A stretch of 64,000 nt of DNA, from NCBI RefSeq assembly GCF_040253615.1, contig NZ_JBEJGY010000004.1, forward strand, positions 3,906,001 through 3,970,000, in the 5' to 3' direction. The DNA comes from Streptomyces sp. Edi4. GTDB lineage: Bacteria; Actinomycetota; Actinomycetes; Streptomycetales; Streptomycetaceae. The notes under the pieces were generated by a model that saw nothing but the letters and a program-made list of their open reading frames with translations, was not told the origin of the DNA and did no database searches. The position numbers were made by a program, and so were the translations under genes. This document shows, one piece after another, positions 33,481 through 41,907 of the stretch (position 1 is the first letter of the stretch; each line of letters opens with the position of its first letter).

Positions 33481-33876
33481 GTAGAAGACGTAGAACGAGA
33501 CGAGGAACATCGCGCCGCCCCAGATCGCGCCGATCCCGGACGAGCGCAGGACGCTGTGGTCGGCCAGGCTGTACAGAAAGCCCATCGCGCCGCCGAAGAG
33601 CGTGGCGTAGGCGGCCGCGCGGAGCTCGCGGGGCAGCGCGGACTGGACGCGCAGCAGCCCGATACCGAGGACGATCAGGACGAGGCCGGACACGACGCCC
33701 AGGACGATCTGGCCGCCGGTGAGCACGCCGCTGCCGCCGTTGCGCTGGATGGCGGCGGCCCAGATGCCGTACGCCACGCCCAGGACGACCGGGACCGCGA
33801 GGGTGGCTCTGCCGAGGTGGTGAGCCGTGCGGCGGCGGCTCGAGCTCGTGGCGGGTACCGAAGCGTGTGCGGCCAT
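33466..33876 (-). CDS. Small integral membrane protein, function unknown
   Basis: 136 residues from ATG 33876, with GGAAGGAG upstream. A basic, Ser/Arg-rich N terminus is followed by four hydrophobic segments (LAVPVVLGVAYGIWAAA, GQIVLGVVSGLVLIVLGIGLL, AYATLFGGAMGFLYSLA, IGAIWGGAMFLVSFYVFY). The C terminus falls within the minisatellite, so the last residues may vary between strains. No motif recognised. Confidence 0.75.
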   Translation of the reverse strand: MAAHASVPATSSSRRRTAHHLGRATLAVPVVLGVAYGIWAAAIQRNGGSGVLTGGQIVLGVVSGLVLIVLGIGLLRVQSALPRELRAAAYATLFGGAMGFLYSLADHSVLRSSGIGAIWGGAMFLVSFYVFYTHED

Positions 33877-34016
33877 GGCGGCACTCCTTCCGCTTGCCGG
33901 GACAGGGACCTGCGTCCCCCATCCAGCGCACACCCGCGCGCGCCGATGGGCAACCCGGGATTACGTGGACGCGTGCGCGCGTACCCGTAATCCGCGCGTC
34001 GGCGAATTGGATTTCC

Positions 34017-34388
34017 GTGGAAGACACCGTGGAAGACACCGGCCTCCCTCCGGCCGGACCGGCGCCCCTCGCGGTGCGCTGCCGTCGCGCCCTGATCGGG
34101 GTGGGGGTCGGGCTCGCGGCCGGCGCGGCGGCCCTGCGGGTGCTGGTCGCCGTCGGCAGGTCCCGCACGCTCGACGGGCTTCCCGCCGGTTCGGATCCCT
34201 CGGCGGCGGGCGCGGTCTACGACGTGCTCAGCGCCCTGGTGAGCACGGCGGCGTGGACCCTGCTCGCGTCCGGTCTCGCGCTGGCCCTCGTGGGCTGGCT
34301 CGCCGGTCCGCTGATGGGTGGCCGCCGAAGCCGGCTCCGGCGCGGGCAAAGGCTTGAGCAACCGTCCCGGCCGCCGGGCCGTCCGTGA
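34017..34388 (+). CDS. Small two-helix membrane protein, tentative
   Basis: 123 residues from a GTG at 34017 with only a weak ribosome site (TTGGA). The frame is open further upstream to ~33867 but there it crosses the divergent gene's control region. Two hydrophobic helices (LIGVGVGLAAGAAALRVLVAVG and LVSTAAWTLLASGLALALVGWLAGPLM) flank a short loop. Arg-rich tail. It runs toward the endonuclease-like gene 45 bp downstream and may be cotranscribed. Family not recognised. Confidence 0.5.
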   Translation: MEDTVEDTGLPPAGPAPLAVRCRRALIGVGVGLAAGAAALRVLVAVGRSRTLDGLPAGSDPSAAGAVYDVLSALVSTAAWTLLASGLALALVGWLAGPLMGGRRSRLRRGQRLEQPSRPPGRP

Positions 34389-34433
34389 GGGAGGATGCGA
34401 ACGCTGTGACCGGCTAGCGGGAGGCACGCCGCC

Positions 34434-35447
34434 TTGGACACCTTGGAGACCGGGACCCTGGCGGACCACGAGGTGACCGGCGGCCGCCGCCGGCGTCCCT
34501 TGCGGGTGGTGTCCGCGTGGGCCGGGGCGCTGGTGCTCGCCGGGGTCAGCGCGGTGGTGGGGTGCAGGGCCGCCGGCTCGGACGGCGTCACACCGGTGCC
34601 GCAGGCGCTCGCGTTCCTGCCCTGGCTGCTCGTCCCCGGCGGCGCGGGGCTCGCGCTTGTGGCGCTCGGGCGGTGGCGTACGGGGATGGTGTGGGGGGTG
34701 GCGGTGCTCGCGGTCACCGGCTGGTACACCCAGCCCTACGGTGACGCCACGACGCGGCCCGCGGGATCCATACGCGCCGAGTTCACGGTGCTCACCTCCA
34801 ACACCGAGTTCGGCTGGGCGACGGACGGTTTGATCGCCGCCGTCCGGCGCGAGAAGCCCGGCCTGGTGTTCGTGGAGGAGTGCGGCTTCCGCTGCTCCGA
34901 CGCGCTCGCCGCGCTGCTGCCGCTCTCGGACTACCCCTATCGCGATGTCGTACGGGAGGACGGCTCGGCGGGCTCGGCGATCCTGAGCCGTTTCCCGCTC
35001 CGGCCGGTCGCGCGCATCCCGTCACAGATGGCGATGCCGGGCGCGGTCGCCACCATCGGCGGGCGCGAGGTACGGATCCAGCTGGCGCACCCCCTGCCGC
35101 CGCTGCCCGGGAACGACACGGCGTGGCATCAAGAGCTGGGCAGGGTAAGGGAGTTCGCGAAGTCGGCCAGGGGCGGACCGGTCATCCTGGCCGGGGACTT
35201 CAACGCCACGCAGGACCACGCGCTGTTCCGTTCCGTACTCGACGAGGGCGCCCTGCACGACAGCGCCCGGCTCACCGGACAGGCCCGCGCCTGGTCCTGG
35301 CCCGCCGACCGCACCACACCGCTGCGCACCCAGATCGACCACGTCCTGGTGAGCGGCGACTTCAAGGTGGCCTCCGCGCGCTTTCTCACCCTGCGCGGCA
35401 CGGACCACCGGGCGCTGCTCGTGGGGCTCGGCCTGTACGGCGGGTAG
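34434..35447 (+). CDS. Membrane-anchored endonuclease/exonuclease/phosphatase-family protein
   Basis: 337 residues from TTG 34434 with GGGAGG 9 bases upstream. Three hydrophobic segments within residues ~25-105, then an EEP domain: TVLTSNTEFG (first metal-side Asn), VFVEECGF (catalytic Glu), VILAGDFNATQDH (Asp/Asn), TQIDHVLVSGDF and GTDHRALLV (His near the end). All core residues are present. EEP enzymes cleave phosphodiesters in nucleic acids, phospholipids or inositol phosphates. The catalytic part would face outside, so a phospholipid or extracellular nucleic-acid substrate is likelier. Confidence 0.85.
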   Translation: MDTLETGTLADHEVTGGRRRRPLRVVSAWAGALVLAGVSAVVGCRAAGSDGVTPVPQALAFLPWLLVPGGAGLALVALGRWRTGMVWGVAVLAVTGWYTQPYGDATTRPAGSIRAEFTVLTSNTEFGWATDGLIAAVRREKPGLVFVEECGFRCSDALAALLPLSDYPYRDVVREDGSAGSAILSRFPLRPVARIPSQMAMPGAVATIGGREVRIQLAHPLPPLPGNDTAWHQELGRVREFAKSARGGPVILAGDFNATQDHALFRSVLDEGALHDSARLTGQARAWSWPADRTTPLRTQIDHVLVSGDFKVASARFLTLRGTDHRALLVGLGLYGG

Positions 35448-35548
35448 CGGATCGAGCGGCGGCGGCCAGGCGGCGCCGGTCACGCCGAACCGGTCACGCC
35501 GTACCGATCGCGCCGTACTGATCGCGAGGCGCGGAAACCCGAAAACAA

Positions 35549-35566
35549 TCCACAGCCTGTGGACAA
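35549..35566. promoter_or_regulatory. Inverted pair of DnaA-box-like 9-mers
   Basis: TCCACAG-C-CTGTGGA is a perfect 15-bp palindrome at 35549-35563. Its right half reads, on the minus strand, TTGTCCACA, identical to the preferred Streptomyces DnaA box. The left half is the weaker CAATCCACA. It lies 64 bp upstream of the FUSC start in an AT-richer patch. Only one pair is present, so this is not an origin. Confidence 0.6.
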
Positions 35567-35629
35567 CATTTACGACGCCGTTGGCCGTCCTGTTTGCACC
35601 AAGTGATCTTTTTACGGTGTCGTGTGCTC

Positions 35630-37588
35630 ATGGCTGATCAGAAGCGAGAGCGGGACGGGGGACGGAGCGGGCGGCCCGTGCCCCCGGAATGGCTCATCGG
35701 GGGGCTGCGCCCGGCCCCCGCGCCCATCCCCTGGCCGGCCGTCGCCCGCGCCGGCATCGCGATGGCCGCCCCGCTCGCCGTCGGGATGGCCACCGGAAAC
35801 AGCGCGTACGGCGCGCTGGCCTCCATGGGCGCGCTCAGCGGCGTCATCGGCGACACCGCGGACGCCTACCGGATGCGGGTCCTCAACATCGCCGTGCCGC
35901 AGCTGTTCGGCGCGCTCGGGGTGACCGTGGGCAGCCTGGTCTTCGGGCACGGCTGGCTCGCGGTGGCCGCGCTCACCCTGGTCGCGCTGGTGTCCGGGAT
36001 GATCTCCTCGATCGGCGCGGTCGCCTCCGTGTCCGGGCTGCTGCTCCTGCTCAACGCCGTGGTCGGGGCCGGACTGCCCATGCCGGGGCCCTGGTGGAAG
36101 GCGCCCCTGCTGCTCAGCCTGGGCGGCCTGTTCGTGCTGCTCCTGAGTCTGCTCGGCTGGCCCCTTCGGCGTACCGAACCCGAACGGGGCGCCGTCGCGG
36201 GCACCTACCGCGCGGCCGCCGACGCCATCGAGGCGGCCGCGAGCGAGGCGTACGACGACCGGCGCCAGGCGCTCACCCACTCCCTCAACACCACCTACGA
36301 CCTGATCCTGGGCCGCCGGGCCCGCGAACACGGGCGCCGGGGCGAGCTCGTACGGCTGCTCGCCCAGCTCAACGTGGTGATCCCGATCGTCGAGGCGGCG
36401 CCCGCCGTGCATCTGCGCGGCTGGGGCGTGGACCCCGCGATCCCGCGCGCCGTACGGCAGTTGGCGGACGCGGTCGAGGAGGGCCGCACCGACGCCGTCG
36501 TACCCGCACTGCCCGCGCCCGCGACCCCGGCCGAACGCGCCCTGGACACCGCCCTGCGGCACGCCTTCGTCGTGGTGCACCACCCCGACCCCGAGCACTC
36601 CGCCCTCGACGACCGGCTCGGCCGTCCCGCCGCCCCGCGCATCCGCGCGCGCCGCGCCACCCGCGACGTCCTGCTCTCCGCCACCTCCTGGCGCTACGGA
36701 CTACGGCTCGCCCTGTGCATCGGGCTTGCCCAGGCGCTGGTGTCGGTGGTGCCGGTGGAGCGCTCGTACTGGGTCGCCCTGACCATCGTCTTCGTCCTCA
36801 AACCCGACTTCGGCTCGGTGTTCGCCCGGGCCCTGACGCGCGCGGTCGGCACGGCGGGCGGGCTGCTCGTCGCGGCGGCCGTCCTCGCCGAGGTGCCGCG
36901 CGGGTGGTGGGACGTGCCGGTGATGCTGCTGCTCGCCGCGTTCATCCCGGCGTTCTCCGCGAAGGGGTACGCCTTCCAGACCGCGGCCATCACGCCCGTG
37001 ATCCTGCTGCTCTCGGACGTCCTGAACCACCAGGGCTTCGACCTGGTCCTGCCGCGCCTGTGGGACAGCCTCATCGGCTGCGCGATCGCGCTGATCGCGG
37101 GGTATCTGCTGTGGCCCGAGAGCTGGCACACCCGGATCGGGGCGCGGCTCGCGGACGCGGTGGCGGCGACGGCGGACTACGTGGAGTACGCCTTCGGATC
37201 CGAGGACGACCGCACCGAACGGGCCCGGCGCCGGCGCCGGCTCTACCGGGACCTGTCGACGGTACGCAGCGAATTCCAGCGGGCGTTGACGGAACCCCCG
37301 CCGATGGGGGCGCGGGCGGCGGCGTGGTGGCCGCTGGTCGTCGCGGTCGAGCGGGTCGTGGACGCGACGACGGCGGCGCGGGTACGGGTCAACCACGGCG
37401 CGGCGTGGCCCCCGGCCGGTGAGGTGGAGGACATCGCGGCGCAGCTGCGGGAGTTGGCGCGGGGGCTGCGGCGCAGTGCGACGCTGGTGGGGGTGCGGGC
37501 GGCGCTCGCGGGTGATGAGGAGGGGGTCCTGGCCCCCCTGCGCCAGGAGGTCGCCGCCGCCCGAGGCATCACCGCCCCGGCCCCCTGA
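35630..37588 (+). CDS. FUSC-family (fusaric-acid-resistance-like) membrane protein
   Basis: 652 residues from ATG 35630; no good ribosome site for this or the upstream GTG/TTG. Layout is that of the family: a first bundle of about six helices (residues ~40-190), a soluble helical region, a second bundle (~365-500, with SYWVALTIVFVLKPDFGSVFARALTRAVGTAGG, the conserved FUSC_2 block, and LWDSLIGCAIALIAGYLLWPE), and a soluble C terminus. Proteins of this fold are linked to aromatic-acid efflux. Substrate unknown. An inverted DnaA-box pair precedes it. Confidence 0.85.
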   Translation: MADQKRERDGGRSGRPVPPEWLIGGLRPAPAPIPWPAVARAGIAMAAPLAVGMATGNSAYGALASMGALSGVIGDTADAYRMRVLNIAVPQLFGALGVTVGSLVFGHGWLAVAALTLVALVSGMISSIGAVASVSGLLLLLNAVVGAGLPMPGPWWKAPLLLSLGGLFVLLLSLLGWPLRRTEPERGAVAGTYRAAADAIEAAASEAYDDRRQALTHSLNTTYDLILGRRAREHGRRGELVRLLAQLNVVIPIVEAAPAVHLRGWGVDPAIPRAVRQLADAVEEGRTDAVVPALPAPATPAERALDTALRHAFVVVHHPDPEHSALDDRLGRPAAPRIRARRATRDVLLSATSWRYGLRLALCIGLAQALVSVVPVERSYWVALTIVFVLKPDFGSVFARALTRAVGTAGGLLVAAAVLAEVPRGWWDVPVMLLLAAFIPAFSAKGYAFQTAAITPVILLLSDVLNHQGFDLVLPRLWDSLIGCAIALIAGYLLWPESWHTRIGARLADAVAATADYVEYAFGSEDDRTERARRRRRLYRDLSTVRSEFQRALTEPPPMGARAAAWWPLVVAVERVVDATTAARVRVNHGAAWPPAGEVEDIAAQLRELARGLRRSATLVGVRAALAGDEEGVLAPLRQEVAAARGITAPAP

Positions 37589-37623
37589 GAACGGGGTCCG
37601 GGGCGGGGGTCAGGCGTCAGGCG

Positions 37624-37842
37624 TCAGAACAAGGGCAGTTGGCCCGGGAAGGAGGGCAGGGTGAAGCCGTCCAGGGTGGCCTGGGTGAGCGGGGCCGGGG
37701 CGCCGCGCTTGGAACCCGGGCAGAGCCTCAGCTCACCCGCGCCCCGCGTACGCGGATCGTGCCGCACGAACCTGCCCGCCACCACGGCGACGTCACGACC
37801 GCAGAACGGGCAGGACCGGCGAGGAGACGCACTGGAAGGCAT
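37624..37842 (-). CDS. Small zinc-ribbon-like protein
   Basis: 72 residues from ATG 37842. CPFCGRDV near the N terminus and a later LCPGSKR supply three cysteines, with RHD between, suggesting a small zinc-binding fold. No clear ribosome site (a G run abuts the ATG). The frame extends upstream into the snapalysin gene region as shadow. Similar short CPFCGR proteins are common unannotated Streptomyces genes. Function unknown. Confidence 0.6.
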   Translation of the reverse strand: MPSSASPRRSCPFCGRDVAVVAGRFVRHDPRTRGAGELRLCPGSKRGAPAPLTQATLDGFTLPSFPGQLPLF

Positions 37843-37862
37843 CCCCCCATGCTGCCAGAGGC

Positions 37863-38519
37863 CTACGCGGCGGGCTTGAACGCCGAGGCGAGGCCGTTGC
37901 GCCAGAGGCTGTTCACCTGGGACCTCTCGGTGCTGTTGGGGTAGGCGTTGCGGCACGACGTGCCGGGCCCACCGCCGGACATGAGCTCACTGCACGGACC
38001 CGAGTAGTGGTCGGGAAGCCCCAGCACGTGGCCGGTCTCGTGCGCGACGACCCGCACCGAGTAGTACTGCTGGTTCTGGCCGTAGTCCAGGAAGATGTAG
38101 CCGTTGCCGTGGCCGTCGGTCGAGGCGTACGAACCGTCCTGGGGGTCGTCGCCCTCGTAGTACTGGAAGTCCGCGCCGGACGAGCTCTCCGCGAGCCGCA
38201 CGTTCTGCACCGAGGAGTTCCAGATCTGCGCGGCCTGCGATATCTGCGAGCGGAAGCTGGGCGCGTTGGCGGTGCTGTAGTACACCGTCACGGACGCGGC
38301 GAGCGGGTTGGCGGCGCGCTTCTTGGCGACCGACTTCATGACGGCGTCGTAGAACGCCTGCTCATGGGCGGCGGAGTGCTTGCCGGAAGCCGTGAAGTGC
38401 GCGCCGACGGCGGTGGGCGCGGTGGTGGCCGGGGTGGCGGCGGTGGCGGGGATCGCGCCGAAACCGGCAAGGGCCAGGCCCAGGGCGGCGGTCACGGCGA
38501 AGGTGCGGGGGTGTCTCAT
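37863..38519 (-). CDS. snpA: Snapalysin, secreted zinc metalloprotease (M7)
   Basis: 218 residues. Signal peptide of ~28 residues (RTFAVTAALGLALAGFGAIPATA), a propeptide to ~70, then the mature protease beginning near SVTVYYSTANAPSFRSQISQAAQIWNSSVQNV. The zinc site HETGHVLGLPD (HExxHxxGxxD, metzincin-like with Asp as third ligand) and the Cys pair in GPCSELM and GTSCRNAYP match snapalysin. It hydrolyses proteins outside the cell. Divergent from a LysR regulator, the classic snpA-snpR (mprA-mprR) arrangement in which the regulator activates the protease gene. Confidence 0.95.
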   Translation of the reverse strand: MRHPRTFAVTAALGLALAGFGAIPATAATPATTAPTAVGAHFTASGKHSAAHEQAFYDAVMKSVAKKRAANPLAASVTVYYSTANAPSFRSQISQAAQIWNSSVQNVRLAESSSGADFQYYEGDDPQDGSYASTDGHGNGYIFLDYGQNQQYYSVRVVAHETGHVLGLPDHYSGPCSELMSGGGPGTSCRNAYPNSTERSQVNSLWRNGLASAFKPAA

Positions 38520-38688
38520 GGGGGGTCACCAATCGTTGTGGGGGATCCGTGTACGGCTGGGTGGGCCGCACCCGGGTGAGGTGAAGGCTGAGCGGCCGAC
38601 GCGCGCACCCCGGTCGGGTGGGTCGCGGCGCGGCGTCGTCCCGGTGATTGTGGAGGCCACAGCGACGTACGGGAATGATGCCGATGTG

Positions 38689-38707
38689 CGATAACTCCCT
38701 CGTATCG
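38689..38707. promoter_or_regulatory. LysR-type operator (T-N11-A) between snpA and its regulator
   Basis: CGAT-N11-ATCG, in fact CGATA-N9-TATCG, is a perfect dyad with the T-N11-A core of LysR-family sites. It lies 54 bp before the regulator's ATG and 170 bp before the snpA start in the divergent gap, where autoregulation plus activation of snpA would be expected. Confidence 0.65.
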
Positions 38708-38760
38708 GTGCGGTTTTGGCCATCTGGCGTGATCACTTGGCGCCGCTTAACCTCGGCCGC

Positions 38761-39720
38761 ATGGAGCTGGAGGTGAGACATCTGCGGGTGCTGTGCGCCA
38801 TCGCCGACGCCGGCAGTCTGCACGGCGCCGCCCGGGCGCTGGGTACGAGCCAGCCCGCCGTGACGACCCAACTGCGCCGCATCGAGCGGACGTTGGGCGG
38901 GCGCCTGTTCTCGCGTGAGCGGACCGGCTGTGTGCCCACGGTGCTGGGCCTCGGCGTGGTCGGCCGGGCCCGGCCGCTGCTGGCCGCGCTCACCGCCCTC
39001 GTCACCGAGACGCGGGCCGCGGCCGCCCGGGCCGGCGGGGCGGGGCGGCTGCGGATCGGGTCCACCGCGAGCCGGGCCATACCCGGGTGGCTGCGGCGGT
39101 TGCGGGAGCGGCTGCCGGGTACGGAGACCGAGCTCCAGGTGGCGGTTTCGGCCACCGCGCTGCTGCGGCAGGTGGCGGCGGGTGAGCTGGACGTGGCGTT
39201 CGTGCACGAGGTGGAGGGCTGTCCGCTGCGGGTGCCGCCGGGGCTCGATCTGCGGACGCTGCTGGAGCGCGAGCCGCAGTTCGTGTGCCTGGCCGCCGAC
39301 CATCCCGCGGCGCGTCACCCCGTCGTGGACCTGGCCGACCTCGCCGACGACCAGTGGATGGTCGACCCCAGCGTGGAGGGCGAGTGGGAGGGGTTGCGGC
39401 GCGTCCTGCACGCGGCGGGGCTCAATCCCCGTGTCCTGCGCGGGGATTACCTCACCGCCGCGGGTCTGGTCGCCACGGGCGAGGTGGTGACCCTGTGCCA
39501 GCCGACGTCACGACCGCGCGCGGACTTCGCCATCCGGCCGCTGCGGGGGGATCCGCTGGGGGTGCGGCTGGTGGTGGCGGTACGGGAAGGGGCGTACGGG
39601 GGTGAGCTGGCGGGGGTCGGGGCGGATCTGGAGGCGGCGTACTGGGAGGCGGCGTCGGCCTCGCCCCTGTACCGGGCGTGGCTGACCCAACGTGGGTTGC
39701 CACGCGGCGCGAAGGGATGA
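38761..39720 (+). CDS. snpR: LysR-family regulator of the snapalysin gene
   Basis: 319 residues from ATG 38761. N-terminal LysR winged helix-turn-helix: MELEVRHLRVLCAIADAGS, AARALGTSQPAVTTQLRRIERTLGGRLFSRE. The substrate-binding domain begins near residue 90 (GRLRIGSTASRAIPGW). It is a little atypical in being rich in Leu/Arg/Gly. Divergent position to snpA and the T-N11-A site between them support the regulator assignment. The gene symbol is by synteny, not sequence identity. Confidence 0.88.
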   Translation: MELEVRHLRVLCAIADAGSLHGAARALGTSQPAVTTQLRRIERTLGGRLFSRERTGCVPTVLGLGVVGRARPLLAALTALVTETRAAAARAGGAGRLRIGSTASRAIPGWLRRLRERLPGTETELQVAVSATALLRQVAAGELDVAFVHEVEGCPLRVPPGLDLRTLLEREPQFVCLAADHPAARHPVVDLADLADDQWMVDPSVEGEWEGLRRVLHAAGLNPRVLRGDYLTAAGLVATGEVVTLCQPTSRPRADFAIRPLRGDPLGVRLVVAVREGAYGGELAGVGADLEAAYWEAASASPLYRAWLTQRGLPRGAKG

Positions 39721-39754
39721 CCACGCCGCGCGCCGGAGTCCCGGACGCGGGCCA

Positions 39755-40255
39755 GCGCCAACCCCGCCGGGGCGCGGGGAACCGCGCGAGGAGCGCCCAC
39801 GGCCCGCAGCCGAACCCCCTGGGGCTCCGCCCCCGGGCCCGTGTCGCGCCTGAGGGGCGCTCGTCCTCGAACTCCCCCAAGGCCTTGAGGGCCAGGGGAC
39901 CCCATGACAGGCTGAGGTTGCCGGTGCGGGCCAGCACGACCTGCTTAGGGGCGCGGGGAACTGCGCCCCCGGCCACCCACGGTCCGCAGCCGGAGTCCCT
40001 GGGGCTCCGCCCCAGACCCCGTCCGCGCCGGAAGGGCCTCGTCCTCAAACTCCCCCAAGGCCTTGTGAGTCAGGGGCCCCCATGACGGGCTGGGTATGCC
40101 GGTGCGGGCCAGCATGAGCCCTGTCAGGGGCGCGGGGAACTGCGCGCCCGGCCACCCACGGTCCGCAGCCGGGCTCCCTGGGGCTCCGCCCCACGTGGGC
40201 ACGACGCACTCAGGGGCGCGGGGAACTGCGCGAGCGGGCATCCACGGCCCGCGGC
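39755..40255 (-). repeat. Dispersed GC-rich intergenic repeat, two full and two partial copies
   Basis: Full copies at about 39755-39920 and 39947-40095, partial ones at 40118-40195 and 40205-40255, all in minus orientation. Both full copies carry an extra insert, CTCGAACTCCCCCAAGGCCTT and CTCAAACTCCCCCAAGGCCTT respectively, with a complementary AGGGGnCCC arm making a further hairpin. They fill the convergent gap between the LysR and M23 genes. No gene is seen there. Confidence 0.9.
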
Positions 40256-40261
40256 CGGGGT

Positions 40262-41455
40262 TTACGTGGGGACGGTGCGGCCGCGGTACAGGGGGCCGGG
40301 GACGCCTCGGAAGCGGAGGTCCAGGCCCACCCCCTCCCGCACCGCCTGCACATGCAGATGCGGCTCCGTGGAGTTGCCCGAGTTCCCGACCGCCCCGATC
40401 ACCCGCCCCGCCCGCACCCGCTCGCCCACCGACACCGCCACACTCCCCGGCCGCAGATGCGCCATCGTGACGATCTCGTGGCCCGTGTCGAGGGACACGT
40501 GGTTGCCGTACGGCGGCGCGTAGCGGATCGTGCCGGGAATCTGGTCGTCGAGGCCGTCGACGGCGGACACCACGACCCCGTCGCAGGGGGCGTACAGCGT
40601 CGCGCCGTAGATCGCGTACGAGTCGAGCCCCGCGCCGTCCCCACGGCGCGACCCCCGCGCCGTGACGCCGATGATGTCGAGCGCCCCGCGCTGTTCCGGG
40701 TGGGACGCGTGGTGGTTGAGGCCGGGCCCGCCGCCATGGACGATGAGCCACGCCCCGTCACGCAGCGGGAACTCCAGCGGCGCGGACACCGGCGCGCCCC
40801 AGTCGTAACGGCGCGCCCACACCAGGTATCCCGCGCACCCCGCGAACAGGACGAGCCCGGCCACGAAGTACGGGTCGGGCCTGCCGACCGGCAGCCGGGG
40901 CAGGCGCCAGAAGGACGCGAGCGTCACGGCCAGGGCCGCCCAGGCCGTCCTGCGCACCCAGCGCGGCAGCCGGGCCGGGGCGAAGAAGCCGGTCAGGAGC
41001 AGAGCGCCGATGCCGATCACCGACACGGCCGTGCACCAGGCCACCATCGTGGGGGCCCGCCAGCACGCCGCCACGCGCAGGGCCAGCGTCGCGCACAGCA
41101 CCGTACGGAGCACGGCGCTCCGCACGCGCGCGGGCAGCAGAACGCGGCGGCGCGCGGGCCGGTGGAGGCCGGGGGCGATGAGGAGGCCCACGAGTTCGCC
41201 CTCGGCGTCCGCCCGCGCGAACGCGAGGACCCGGCCGCGCGGCCCCGCTATCACCAGCCCCTCGGGCCCCTCGGTGACCGAGGTGAAGCCGCCGACGCGT
41301 TCGCGCGTCGCCGTCAGGACGCCGTGCAGACGCTCCTCCCCCACCCCCGCCACCAGACGAGGCGCGAGCACCGGCCACTGTTCGGGGGCGGCCAGAAGAA
41401 AGCGTTCGAGCACGTGGGCCGGCCCGCTGTGATCCGCCTGGTGCGTCGACTCCAC
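40262..41455 (-). CDS. Membrane-bound M23-family (LytM-like) peptidase
   Basis: 397 residues from GTG 41455 with GGAGGAG upstream. A ~100-residue N-terminal cytoplasmic domain (VLERFLLAAPEQWPVLAPRLVAG, VVGLLIAPGLH region) precedes four hydrophobic segments (~105-225). The C-terminal M23 domain shows HPEQRGALDIIG (HxxxD-like zinc ligands), YGATLYAPCDGVVVSAVDG, YGNHVSLDTGHEIVTMAHL and the final TEPHLHVQ (HxH). M23 enzymes cut peptidoglycan cross-links, here from the outer membrane face. The large N-terminal domain is unusual and unrecognised. Ends at the repeat array. Confidence 0.85.
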   Translation of the reverse strand: MESTHQADHSGPAHVLERFLLAAPEQWPVLAPRLVAGVGEERLHGVLTATRERVGGFTSVTEGPEGLVIAGPRGRVLAFARADAEGELVGLLIAPGLHRPARRRVLLPARVRSAVLRTVLCATLALRVAACWRAPTMVAWCTAVSVIGIGALLLTGFFAPARLPRWVRRTAWAALAVTLASFWRLPRLPVGRPDPYFVAGLVLFAGCAGYLVWARRYDWGAPVSAPLEFPLRDGAWLIVHGGGPGLNHHASHPEQRGALDIIGVTARGSRRGDGAGLDSYAIYGATLYAPCDGVVVSAVDGLDDQIPGTIRYAPPYGNHVSLDTGHEIVTMAHLRPGSVAVSVGERVRAGRVIGAVGNSGNSTEPHLHVQAVREGVGLDLRFRGVPGPLYRGRTVPT

Positions 41456-41907
41456 GGTTGGCCGCTCCTCCTGTCCCGGGTGGCGGGGCGGGGCGCTCCG
41501 TCACGTGGAAGACGAGCGGAGTCACCGCACGGTTGTGCGCCCAGCCCGGCGAAGCCGGGGGCCGCGCCCGCCGGGGCCGGTACGCGCCGAGGGGCGGCCG
41601 AGCTCAACTGCCTTGCCCACGGCGCCCGTTGCGCCGCGCGCACCCGTGAGGGCGCCGCCCTCATCGGTGTGCTCGGCGAGTGGATCGCCCCGGTGCCCTG
41701 GGTGTACACCGGCGATCCCGCCCAGCGGATTCCGCGCGGCGCGATCAAAGCGCGGGCTGAGGGTACCCGGACTTGCCCCGGCCCCTTTCCGGGAAACCCC
41801 CGGCGGGGTCGCTAACCTTACGTGTCCGCGCTGGCCAGGGATCAGACCCCGGACCCGTGGCACAGTGCGGTACGTATCGCACCCAACTCATGCGAAAGGC
41901 CTCGCCC
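41456..41907. other. Divergent intergenic region, M23 peptidase / VWA protein
   Basis: 452 bp without a supported gene. Open frames here are short and lack ribosome sites. CTAACCTTACG near 41812 resembles a -10 region for the VWA gene about 95 bp downstream. No repeat or strong palindrome noticed. Confidence 0.5.

Noticed and set aside
35549..35566. Replication origin at the DnaA boxes
   Set aside because: Only two boxes and no cluster or origin-linked genes nearby.
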